Shown here: piece by piece, positions 36,438-44,475 of the stretch | Position numbering within the stretch: the stretch's first letter is position 1 | Layout: the number at the start of each line of letters is the position of its first letter | Notes under the pieces: model-generated | What the model was told of the DNA's origin: nothing | Databases searched by the model: none | What the model saw: the letters and a program-made list of their open reading frames with translations, nothing else | Made by a program: the position numbers and the translations under genes | Assembly (NCBI RefSeq): GCF_009299485.1 | Contig: NZ_WBSO01000002.1 | Coordinates: forward strand, 124,001-188,000 | DNA from: Bifidobacterium apri | GTDB lineage: Bacteria > Actinomycetota > Actinomycetes > Actinomycetales > Bifidobacteriaceae | DNA length: 64,000 bases | Direction: 5' to 3'

Positions 36438-37448
36438 TCACAGGTATTGTGCGGCGATGGACGGGCTGCTCGTACGGTCGACGACATCGCCGTAACCGTT
36501 GGCGCGCATCCAATCGTCGTTGAAAATCTTTTCCAAGTAGCTGCGGCCTGAATCCGGCAGCAACACGACGACGAGCTGATGTTCGTCAAGATGGTTCTCG
36601 CGCGCATATTTGAGCGCCCCGGCGACCGCCATACCGGATGAACCGCCGACCAGAAGGCCTTCCTCCTTGGCGAGGCGACGAGTCATTTCGAAAGCCTCGG
36701 CATCGGTGACCTGTTTGATGTCATCGGTGATGGTGCGATCGAAAGCCTCCGGGTAGAAGTCTTCGCCGACCCCTTCGATATTGTACTGGTGGACATCATT
36801 CGGATTGGAATAGATGGAACCTTCCGGATCGGCGCCGATGACTTTGACCGCCCCGTGCGACACTTCCTTGAGATAGCGTCCGGTGCCGGATATGGTGCCG
36901 CCGGTACCGATGCCGGCGACGAAATGCGTGACCTTGTGGTCGGTCGCCTCCCAGATTTCCGGGCCGGTGGTCTCATAGTGGCTGCGCGGGCCGTTCGGGT
37001 TGCTGTACTGGTTCGGTTTGAACGCGCCCGGAATGGTGGCGGCGAGCCGGTCGGACACATTGTAGTAGGAGCGCGGATCGTCCGGTTCGACGTTGGTCGG
37101 CGTGACGACGACTTCGGCGCCATACGCCCGCAGCACCGCGCGCTTGGATTCGGATACTTTGTCCGGCACGACGAAAATCGTGCGATAGCCGCGCTGCTGG
37201 GCGACCAAGGCAAGGCCGACGCCCGTATTGCCGCTGGTCGGTTCGACGATCACGCCGCCGGGCTTGAGCTGGCCGGATTCCTCCGCCGCGGTGATGATAC
37301 GCTCGGCGATGCGGTCCTTGGAGGAACCGCCCGGATTGAAGTATTCGACTTTGACGACGATGTCCGCTTTCACGCCATCGGTGACGTGGTGCAGACGGAC
37401 GAGCGGGGTGTCGCCGATGAGGTCGGTGAGTGAATCGTGGATGGTCAT
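36438..37448 (-). CDS. cystathionine beta-synthase / cysteine synthase
   Basis: A 336-aa fold-type II PLP enzyme. The PLP lysine is in NPGGSSKDRIAERII, the substrate loop is EPTSGNTGVGLALVA, and GTGGTISGTGRYLKE is the phosphate-binding glycine loop. The stretch NIEGVGEDFYPEAFDRTITDD is nearer to cystathionine beta-synthase than to O-acetylserine sulfhydrylase, and there is no CBS-pair regulatory domain. With the next gene (159 bp downstream) it would form a homocysteine-to-cysteine route. The ATG at 37448 follows a weak GAGAC element; the frame extends upstream without support. Confidence 0.88.
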   Translation of the reverse strand: MTIHDSLTDLIGDTPLVRLHHVTDGVKADIVVKVEYFNPGGSSKDRIAERIITAAEESGQLKPGGVIVEPTSGNTGVGLALVAQQRGYRTIFVVPDKVSESKRAVLRAYGAEVVVTPTNVEPDDPRSYYNVSDRLAATIPGAFKPNQYSNPNGPRSHYETTGPEIWEATDHKVTHFVAGIGTGGTISGTGRYLKEVSHGAVKVIGADPEGSIYSNPNDVHQYNIEGVGEDFYPEAFDRTITDDIKQVTDAEAFEMTRRLAKEEGLLVGGSSGMAVAGALKYARENHLDEHQLVVVLLPDSGRSYLEKIFNDDWMRANGYGDVVDRTSSPSIAAQYL

Positions 37449-37956
37449 GATGTCTCGTTTCTGTGCTTGGGCTCTATGCTTGGGACTGCATGTCAGCTGG
37501 TTGATGGATGGGTTCGTGGGCTTGGTGCCTGGCCATCGGTTGATTGCACAAGAAACGGATTCCAACATTGGATGTCATGGTTCCGGCCACACTGGTTGAG
37601 GCCACTGCCCGGCAAATCCGCCGGTCCTTCATCATCGCTTCACGATCCGGCACAAACGATTCGTTGTGCTGTCATCATACGCAGATACCGCATGCCCTTC
37701 CATGTGGTCTGCCGGAATCCTATCTCAAGTTGTGCGTTGTCAACCGCTCGCCAAGGGGCGTCGGTTAGCGACAACAACAACATGAGAAATACGTCATGGC
37801 CTTTACGTTAGCACGCCCCCTGACAACGGCGTGTCCGGACGTCTCACATCGTAAGACAGACGGCAAGACACATGCAGCGGCATGACTCCCCAGAGCCCTT
37901 GAACTTCTGACATTCTGAGATTCTGACATGCTGAAATCCTGAGCTACAGTGGAGTC
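37449..37956. other. 508-bp divergent gap
   Basis: The gap separates the cystathionine beta-synthase gene (minus) and the membrane-protein gene (plus). It holds the branched hairpin at 37736-37775 and, at about 37905-37945, repeats of a TTCTGACAT-like 9-mer. No gene, and no SAM riboswitch or T-box that I can recognise. Confidence 0.4.
37736..37775. promoter_or_regulatory. nested stem-loop in the divergent sulfur-gene promoter region
   Basis: Three successive pairings share one axis: GTTGTC/GACAAC, AACCG/CGGTT and CGCC/GGCG, around a small AAGG loop. It lies about 290 bp upstream of the cystathionine beta-synthase gene and 180 bp upstream of the membrane-protein gene, so it is not a simple terminator of either. 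Confidence 0.45.
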
Positions 37957-39732
37957 ATGCATAGCACCGCCACCGACCCAGAGAACGCTCCGGCATCCGC
38001 AAACGACGACACCGCCGCCGACCAGCAGAACGCAGCCACGGCAACCATCGAGCGCTCCAAGCCCCACACCCGGCACCGCATTTTCCGATGCCTGCGACCG
38101 GACTGGCTGCCGTTCGCCATCCTGTGGGTCGTGGCGTCAATCATCATCGTGCTGCTCACCATATCGACCCATCCGGCAGACAGTACATACCCGCTGCGCT
38201 ACGGCGGCGGAACATTCCTCGTGGACCGGGCGCAGTATCAGCGGCTCGCAGACGCATTCCTCCACGGCCACACATGGATCGACGTCCATGTACCCGAATG
38301 GCTTGCGGCCATGAGCAACCCGTACGACGCGCAGGCCAGAGGGGCGGAGGGTACGGCCAGCGGCGACCCATCACTGTGGGATTGGGCGTTCTATCACGGC
38401 CGCTATTACTGCTATTTCGGGCCGCTCCCGGCAATCGTGCTGTTCGCCCCATATAAAGCACTGACCGGAACAGACCTGCCGACCGCAGCCGCATGCGCAA
38501 TCCTGGCCATCGCCGCATGCGCATCACTGATTTTCTTGGTGCAGACCCTGTGGAAACGATTCTGGAAGGGGACGCCGCGTTGGTTCGCCGTACTGACATG
38601 CACCGCAATCATCGCAGCATCAGGTCTGTCCTACCTGGTCCTCGTCCCCTGGTTCTACTCGATTCCAATGCTCGCCTCGCTGGCGCTCGCACCCGCGGGA
38701 ATCGCGTTCTGGGCGCGTTCCGCCGATGATATCGGTTCCGCTCCCCGAACCGGTATGGTCGCAGCGGGATCAACGCTTGTCGCGCTCACCATCACGTGCA
38801 GACCGACATTCATTCTGACGGCGGTCTTCGGTCTTATTCTGCTGTGGCCGCACATCAGATCACACGAGATACTCTCCGTTCGTTCACGCCACGCGATTCA
38901 AGCCAGTCTCGCGGCAATCGTGCCGTTCCTTCTCGCCGGAGGCGCGATGATGTGGTACAACGCCGCCAGATTCGACAATCCGTTTGACTTCGGCGCTACA
39001 TACAATCTGACGAGTTTTGATATGACACAACGGTATGTCAGCCCGCAAGACCGGCTGTTCGGTGCGGCGCTGCTGCTGTTCGCCCCAATCAGGTTCACTT
39101 GCGAGTTCCCGTTCACTGCGGATGTCTTCGCCACGGACGTCACAAACCCTTGGGCGTTCCTGATCCTCAACAGAAGCGTCATCACGGAGCCGACCGTGGG
39201 TGGAATCGTCGCGCTGTCGCCAATCTGCTTGCTCACGCTTCCGGCGGTTATCTGGCTCATTGACTCACGGGTCTCGCACAGACGGGCGGAAGCAGCCGGG
39301 ACGACGGGGATGCCAACGGTGACGTCATCTGGAATGCAATCAGGAAAGTCGTCGGAAGTATCGTCGAATTCGTCGCAAGGAACGTCGAAAGGAATGTCAC
39401 GGGGAATGTCAAGGTCATGCACAATCGGCATCACATGTCTGCTTCTTGTCGGTGTTATCGCGTGTATCGACAGTTCCATAGTAGGTGCCAACGCGCGATA
39501 TATGTGTGATATGGCGTGGCTGGCGGTCATCGGAACCATGTGTCTGCTGATGCCGATGGAGGCGGCCAGCCGCAAGAAGGGAGAACGCTGGCTGACCATC
39601 ACGATTGTGGCTTTCTTGGTGCTCGGACTCGTGTTGCAGGCGCTTTGTCTGATGACGACCGGACGGTACGAAGCTTGGAACGTCTCGAATCCTGCGCTGT
39701 ACGCGTGGCTGCAGGGAGTATTCACACGCTAA
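37957..39732 (+). CDS. polytopic membrane protein, glycosyltransferase-39-like, function unknown
   Basis: A 591-aa protein with a 50-residue hydrophilic N-terminus and about 10-12 membrane helices. The first extracytoplasmic loop (about residues 73-155) holds FYHGRYYCYFGPLPAIVLFA, a pattern I associate with uncharacterised GT-C-like membrane proteins. An acidic residue pair typical of GT-C enzymes is not obvious. Residues about 447-485 are a Ser/Gly/Met-rich insertion (GMPTVTSSGMQSGKSS), encoded by a short repeating DNA pattern, between two late helices. GTGGAG lies 2 bases before the ATG, unusually close. It stands alone upstream of the palindrome array. The function is not known. Confidence 0.65.
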   Translation: MHSTATDPENAPASANDDTAADQQNAATATIERSKPHTRHRIFRCLRPDWLPFAILWVVASIIIVLLTISTHPADSTYPLRYGGGTFLVDRAQYQRLADAFLHGHTWIDVHVPEWLAAMSNPYDAQARGAEGTASGDPSLWDWAFYHGRYYCYFGPLPAIVLFAPYKALTGTDLPTAAACAILAIAACASLIFLVQTLWKRFWKGTPRWFAVLTCTAIIAASGLSYLVLVPWFYSIPMLASLALAPAGIAFWARSADDIGSAPRTGMVAAGSTLVALTITCRPTFILTAVFGLILLWPHIRSHEILSVRSRHAIQASLAAIVPFLLAGGAMMWYNAARFDNPFDFGATYNLTSFDMTQRYVSPQDRLFGAALLLFAPIRFTCEFPFTADVFATDVTNPWAFLILNRSVITEPTVGGIVALSPICLLTLPAVIWLIDSRVSHRRAEAAGTTGMPTVTSSGMQSGKSSEVSSNSSQGTSKGMSRGMSRSCTIGITCLLLVGVIACIDSSIVGANARYMCDMAWLAVIGTMCLLMPMEAASRKKGERWLTITIVAFLVLGLVLQALCLMTTGRYEAWNVSNPALYAWLQGVFTR

Positions 39733-39864
39733 GCGCCGCAGCGTGCCGTTGTGACCCGCCCGTTTCGTGCGCGGACAAGCCCTTAGGATGTTCGCGGCCG
39801 GGCGGGACGCTACTCACTCGCTCACTGCAGAGGCAGCAGACAGCAGGCGGCAGCATCCCATCTT

Positions 39865-40770
39865 GTTGGTTGTGAATCGCCACTCACAATCAACAGCCAC
39901 AACCACCCCAACCACATCCACAATGCCCACTCCCACTCTTGGTTGTGAGCCACCACTCACAACCAGCAGCCATACTCACCCCCGACCACACCCACAATGG
40001 ACGATCACCCCGTTGATTGTGAGTCACCACTCACAACGAGGCATCCGATCAAGCCACCAGGACCGCGCATACCCCAACCCATCAGCCGATTGTGAGCCAC
40101 CACTCACAACGAAGGGCGGGACAGCGGAAACCGCGTACGTCGCGACATGGGTCATTCTCCGATTGTGAGTGCAAACTCACAACCAAGAGGCATTGCCCCA
40201 CGAACCGCACCTGCAACAAGCGATTGCCGTGTTGTTGTGAGCCACCACTCACAACGAAAAGACATTGACCCGCAAGCCACACTTATAACGACCGATTACT
40301 TCGTTGATTGTGAGTGCGGACTCACAATCAATGCGGATAGTCGCACTGTATCCGCCTCAACGGCACCGCCGACTCACTGATTGTGAGTCACCGCTCACAA
40401 CGAACTACAGCACAGCACGACCGATGCACACGACCGAACAAACAACTCGTTGGTTGTGAGCCGCCACTCACAACCAACAGCCATACTGACCCCGGCTACA
40501 CCCACAATGGACGATCATCCTGTTGATTGTGAGCTGCCACTCACAATCAAGCAGCAGAAACCGCGTATTGAACTCGAACCATCACGCTCACCCGTTGATT
40601 GTGAGTCGTCACTCACAACGAAAAGACATTGGCTCACGAACCACACCAGCAACGAGCGATCGCCCCTGCTGGTTGTGAGTCATCACTCACAACCAGCAGT
40701 CACAACCACACGAACCACGTCCACGATGGACGATCACTCCGTTGATTGTGAGTCGTCACTCACAATCAAG
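39865..40770. repeat. array of 13 palindromes at about 73-bp period
   Basis: Each palindrome is about 28 bp with the core TTGTGAG-N5/6-CTCACAA. Copies begin near 39866, 39939, 40012, 40087, 40160, 40230, 40302, 40377, 40449, 40522, 40593, 40669 and 40741, so the period is 70-76 bp. Bases outside the core change together on both arms (GATTGTGAG with CTCACAATC, GGTTGTGAG with CTCACAACC). The 40-48-bp intervals are not unique: several share CACAATGGACGATCA or GAAAAGACATTG. This makes it a diverged 73-bp tandem repeat carrying one hairpin per unit, not a CRISPR. Confidence 0.93.
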
Positions 40771-40974
40771 TATGGGGTGGCGGATGCCACTGCGTCCGAA
40801 CGCCGACATCAAACCCGATACTGGCCCGACACTTGCCCCGACATCAAACCTATCCCCGCATCACCCCGATCCGCCGCCTACCTACGCTCCGAAGCAGACT
40901 CGTTGACTCCGACCCGCGTGGCCGACACCATCACCCGGCTCGCCGGGCTACACTCCGAAGCCGGCTCCTACACA

Positions 40975-41110
40975 CCAACCCAACCCCCGACACACCGACA
41001 CAACACCAACCCCACCCTCAACACCAACACAACAACACACCCACACCGACACCCACACCATGCAACACACCAATCTCAACACACCAATCCCAACCCCAAC
41101 CCCAACACTG
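40975..41110. repeat. C/A-rich, G-poor low-complexity tract
   Basis: About 135 bp consisting mainly of CACCAAC, CCCAAC and ACACC words on the plus strand with very few G, ending 60 bp before the dehydrogenase gene. The transcript would be unstructured, in contrast to the palindrome array upstream. Confidence 0.7.
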
Positions 41111-41173
41111 ACACCGACGCGCGCCGAAATGCGCCCGCAACACAGCCGGCATCCGTGCGCCTAATGTGGAAGC

Positions 41174-42202
41174 ATGAGTGAAACATCAACCACAGCCACA
41201 CAGCCGATCATCGAAACCCAGCCTGAACGGACCGATTTGCCGCTGGCGGTCATGCCGGTGGTCGTTGCATCGATGATTCCGTACTTCAAGGAGCATCTCG
41301 AGATTCTGCACGATGCGGTTCGCCTGCGTATGTACGGCGATTTCACGCTCGACGAGGACACCATCGTCGATCGATGCCAAGATGCGGACGCGGTCATGGT
41401 CATCGGATTCCACGTCACCGACTCGATATTCAACCGCTTGACCGACGACGCCCACGTGCGTTGCTTTGCGTTCGGCGGCACCGGGGTCGCCAGCTACATC
41501 AATCTGCAAGCTGCTCGCGAGCGCAGCATCCGCGTGTGCAATGTCGTGCGTTACGGTGATCATGCGGTCGCCGAGCACGCGTTCGCGCTGCTGATGGAGC
41601 TTGCCCGACATGTCGGCGATCTCGACCGCCAGGTTCATGCAGGCAGTTGGGAAGGCGCCGACGGATACGCTTTGCACGGCAAGACGGTCGGACTGGTGGG
41701 ATTCGGCGGTATCGGTCAGGTGTTCGCGCGCATGCTTCAAGGGTTTGGCATGAAGGTGCTCGTGTGGAATTCGCATCTTGACCAGGATGCCGTCGCCCGT
41801 CTGGGTGTCACGCCGGTCGACGATATGGGCGAGATGTTCGAACAGTCCGATATCATCTCGCTGCACATGCCGTTGCTCGCCGCGACGAAAGGCATTGTCA
41901 CCGCCGAATCACTCGATCACATCAAACCGGGTACGTTGTTCATCAACACTGCTCGTGCCGAGGTCATCGAGCAAGGTGCGCTCGCCGAACGTTTGCTGCG
42001 CGGAGACATCAAAGCCGCGTTGGATGTGTTCGAGCATGAACCGCTTCCTGAAAACGATCCGTTGCGACGCGTGCCCGGCATCATTTTGACGCCGCATGTC
42101 GCATGGCGCAACGAGGAAGCGTATCGCAACCTGACCCGGCAGGTGTTCCAATCGGTCGCCGCATTCGCGACTGGCGGCGATTTCAACGCCGTCGTCAAAT
42201 AG
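41174..42202 (+). CDS. D-isomer-specific 2-hydroxyacid dehydrogenase
   Basis: A 342-aa NAD-dependent dehydrogenase. The nucleotide loop is GLVGFGGIGQVFARML. The catalytic triad is represented by Arg in NTARAEVIEQ, Glu in FEHEPLPEND and His in LTPHVAWR. The family reduces 2-keto acids (pyruvate, hydroxypyruvate, phosphohydroxypyruvate and others); the motifs do not fix the substrate. The N-terminal 25 residues are a polar extension. GTGGAAG lies just before the ATG. It is monocistronic, flanked by the palindrome region upstream and a hairpin array downstream. Confidence 0.88.
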   Translation: MSETSTTATQPIIETQPERTDLPLAVMPVVVASMIPYFKEHLEILHDAVRLRMYGDFTLDEDTIVDRCQDADAVMVIGFHVTDSIFNRLTDDAHVRCFAFGGTGVASYINLQAARERSIRVCNVVRYGDHAVAEHAFALLMELARHVGDLDRQVHAGSWEGADGYALHGKTVGLVGFGGIGQVFARMLQGFGMKVLVWNSHLDQDAVARLGVTPVDDMGEMFEQSDIISLHMPLLAATKGIVTAESLDHIKPGTLFINTARAEVIEQGALAERLLRGDIKAALDVFEHEPLPENDPLRRVPGIILTPHVAWRNEEAYRNLTRQVFQSVAAFATGGDFNAVVK

Positions 42203-42677
42203 CGATTCCGCAATCGGCTCCCCGTCTTCCTTGCTCTGTTTCTGCCGACGGTGAGGGACCAGTCAGTGTCGGTAGAAGGTTTCACCCCTGCTTCTGTCGA
42301 CGGCGACAGACCGGTCAGCGTCGGTAGAAGGCTGTACGGACGCTGAGTATCCCGCCAGCGTCGACAGAGGCAAAGGATGATTTGCTGATTATGGACCATC
42401 TGGCGGCAGCGACGCCCAACCACACCCAGCGACATCGACGACGCCCAACGATACCAGCAACACCAACGACATCAACGACATCTTGCGCCGGCATCAGCGG
42501 TATCCAGCGACAGTCACGCTAAACGACGATGACTATACGGCGGCCAACAACCAGCAACCCAGCGGCAGTCACCCACAGCAGCACGCGCCCAGCGCCAGTC
42601 ACCTACGCTACGCACACCCACGATGGAGCTCGTCAACCGCGACACTCACCGACCGCGACACTCACCAACAACGGCTC
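42203..42677. other. 475-bp convergent gap with hairpin array and low-complexity DNA
   Basis: After the hairpins at 42239-42369, the stretch from about 42405 to 42500 repeats CAGCGAC, CAACGAC and CATCGACGAC words, and 42500-42640 contains further CAGCGNCAGTCAC-like words. No gene is supported. Confidence 0.5.
42239..42369. repeat. three tandem imperfect hairpins of the CTTCTGCCGACGCTGA family
   Basis: The units at 42239-42278, 42291-42330 and 42332-42369 each fold into a 13-16-bp stem around an 8-10-nt loop, and all are variants of the perfect hairpin at 28791-28835. The gap is convergent, so they could end transcription from both sides. Confidence 0.75.
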
Positions 42678-43547
42678 TCACCACGCTGCGGCATCGATGA
42701 GTTGCCTGGTGTACGCGGATTGCGGATGGGCAAGCACCTCGTTGGTATCGCCGGTCTCTTCGACCCGTCCGTCATGCAGCACGATGACCTGGTCAGCGAT
42801 ATGCTGCACCACCCCGATATCATGAGATACGATGACCATTGCAGTGCGCGGCCGCTCCCGTCGAATTCTCGAGAACGCGTCCAATATCTGGACACGAGCG
42901 GAAACATCAATCGCGCTCATCGGCTCGTCTGCCAGTATGATTCGCGGCTCTGCAGCAATCGCCCTCGCAATGGCGACACGCTGCGCCTGCCCGCCTGACA
43001 TATCGACCGGATACCGACCGACGAATTCATCCGGATCCAGCCCGACCGTCGATAACGCCTGATAAACCGCACCGGCGATGTGGTCCGATGCCGCCTGCTG
43101 TCCGTCATCCCGGACATGGATGGATCGCCGCGCGCCAAGCCCTTCCGCAATCGATTCCCCGGCGGTCCACCGCGGATCGAGCGACGCGAACGGGTTTTGG
43201 AACACCAGCCCCGATTCGCGCCTCAACCGCAGCATCCCCGGCGAATGCGCACCGGCCAAGGTCTCGCCCTGATACGTGACCATCCCCGAATCTGCCTGTT
43301 CCGAGCCGAATGCAATCCGAGTCAACGTTGTTTTCCCGGATCCCGACCCGCCGATCACAGCCAGGCACTCCCCTTCGGTCACATCCATATCCACACTGAA
43401 CAGAACCTGCGTCCGGCGTGAGCGGGCCCCGAAGGACTTGTTGATTCCGCGCACCGACAGTATCGGCTCACCACCGCTCACGTCGGCGTTGCGGCCGTCA
43501 CGCCCCACCCGTCTCGTCATCGCGGCCGGTTCGTCTTTCTCACGCAT
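42678..43547 (-). CDS. dppF: peptide-type ABC transporter ATPase (DppF-like)
   Basis: A 289-aa ATPase with Walker A GGSGSGKTTLT, Q-loop GLVFQNPFASLDPRW, signature DMSGGQAQRVAIARAI, Walker B IILADEPMSAIDVS and H-loop VSHDIGVV. FASLDPR after the Q-loop is typical of OppF/DppF subunits. I chose the start at 43547, where GGAGG lies 8 bases upstream and the frame overlaps the preceding gene by 8 bp. It is last in a five-gene minus-strand operon that runs from the binding protein at 48581. Confidence 0.87.
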   Translation of the reverse strand: MREKDEPAAMTRRVGRDGRNADVSGGEPILSVRGINKSFGARSRRTQVLFSVDMDVTEGECLAVIGGSGSGKTTLTRIAFGSEQADSGMVTYQGETLAGAHSPGMLRLRRESGLVFQNPFASLDPRWTAGESIAEGLGARRSIHVRDDGQQAASDHIAGAVYQALSTVGLDPDEFVGRYPVDMSGGQAQRVAIARAIAAEPRIILADEPMSAIDVSARVQILDAFSRIRRERPRTAMVIVSHDIGVVQHIADQVIVLHDGRVEETGDTNEVLAHPQSAYTRQLIDAAAW

Positions 43548-44475
43548 GATACCGCCTCCGATCCGCACGTTGTGCGACGTCTGAGCCCGAACCTGCACCC
43601 GAACCCGAACCCGCGCGGACACCCGCACCCACTCCTGCTCCTGCACCCGTACCCGCATGCAATGTCAACATTCTTGCCGCCTGCACCAACGCGCGCGTCG
43701 CCGGCTGATCCGGGGCGCGCAACAGATCCGCCGTCCGACCGCTATCGACCACATGCCCGCCATCGATGACGACACACCGGGAAGTCGCCCGCGACAACAC
43801 CGCGAAATCATGGGTGATGAACAGCATCGACGCCCCAGCCGATTCAACCAGCGAAACAAGCAGATCGATTATGGAACGCTGCACAATCGCATCAAGCGCG
43901 GTGGTCGGCTCATCCGCGATAATCAAACGCGGCGAAGTGATCAACGCCGTGGCGATGCCGACACGCTGCTGCTGACCGCCGGAAAGCTCATGCGGGTAAG
44001 CGCCGGCGAGTCTGCTTGGCAATCCGACCCGCTCGAGCATCGCCATCGCCCTGTCGTGCAGCTCATCAGCATCCAGCTCATAATGCAGACGCAACGGCAG
44101 GCATATCTGCTGTTCCACGGTCAGCACCGGATTGAGCGCTGCACCGGGATTTTGGAACACCAGTCCCACGTATCTGCCCCGCACTTGGGCAAGCGACGCG
44201 TCGTCCATGATGTCGAGCCGCCGACCGCCCAAGGTCACGCTGCCGTCCGCCTGCGCGGTACGCGGCAGCAGCCCGGTCAGTGCTTTGACCAGCATGGATT
44301 TTCCTGACCCGGACGCCCCGATCAGCCCGACACGCTCGCCGGCACCGACATGCAGGGACACATGGTCAAGGATCACGTGTTGTGCGATGGTCACGCTCAA
44401 ATCATGGACATCGAGGACATGCGTCTGCACTGCGTCAACGGTGTTGTCTGCATGGTTCGCATCCGAATCGTTCAC
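43540..44475 (-). CDS. dppD: peptide-type ABC transporter ATPase (DppD-like)
   Basis: A 311-aa ATPase with Walker A GASGSGKSMLVKAL, Q-loop GLVFQNPGAALNPVL, signature ELSGGQQQRVGIATAL, Walker B LIIADEPTTALDA and H-loop ITHDFAVL. FQNPGAALNP is typical of OppD/DppD. The last 40 residues are a Gly/Ala/Ser low-complexity tail made by hexanucleotide-like DNA repeats, in place of the oligopeptide-binding C-terminal Cys cluster often seen in this subunit. The start overlaps the upstream permease stop by 4 bp (ATGA). Confidence 0.87.
   Translation of the reverse strand: MNDSDANHADNTVDAVQTHVLDVHDLSVTIAQHVILDHVSLHVGAGERVGLIGASGSGKSMLVKALTGLLPRTAQADGSVTLGGRRLDIMDDASLAQVRGRYVGLVFQNPGAALNPVLTVEQQICLPLRLHYELDADELHDRAMAMLERVGLPSRLAGAYPHELSGGQQQRVGIATALITSPRLIIADEPTTALDAIVQRSIIDLLVSLVESAGASMLFITHDFAVLSRATSRCVVIDGGHVVDSGRTADLLRAPDQPATRALVQAARMLTLHAGTGAGAGVGAGVRAGSGSGAGSGSDVAQRADRRRYHA

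Larger units (their letters stand above)
39733..41173. other. 1.44-kb gene-free region with palindrome array
   Basis: Three parts: a short spacer to 39864, the array of 13 palindromes (39865-40770), and 400 bp that become C/A-rich and nearly G-free before the dehydrogenase start. The frame 40450-41181 crosses the array, but its product is only a translation of the repeat and of the C/A tract, so I do not call it. Confidence 0.7.

Noticed and set aside
37449..37956. SAM or other sulfur-responsive riboswitch
   Set aside because: I looked for conserved riboswitch cores upstream of the cystathionine genes and found only the nested hairpin, which matches none that I know.
39865..40770. CRISPR array
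   Set aside because: Repeat-interval regularity looks similar, but the repeats vary, the intervals are 40-48 bp and resemble one another, and no cas gene is present.
39865..40770. Array of lac-type operators
   Set aside because: The half-sites TTGTGAG/CTCACAA resemble the symmetric lac operator, but the centre is 4-5 bp longer, and the only LacI-family gene is 15 kb away with no such site upstream of its target.
40450..41181. Coding sequence across the palindrome array
   Set aside because: The frame is a translation of a 73-bp repeat (not a multiple of three) and of a C/A tract. There is no ribosome site and no recognisable domain.
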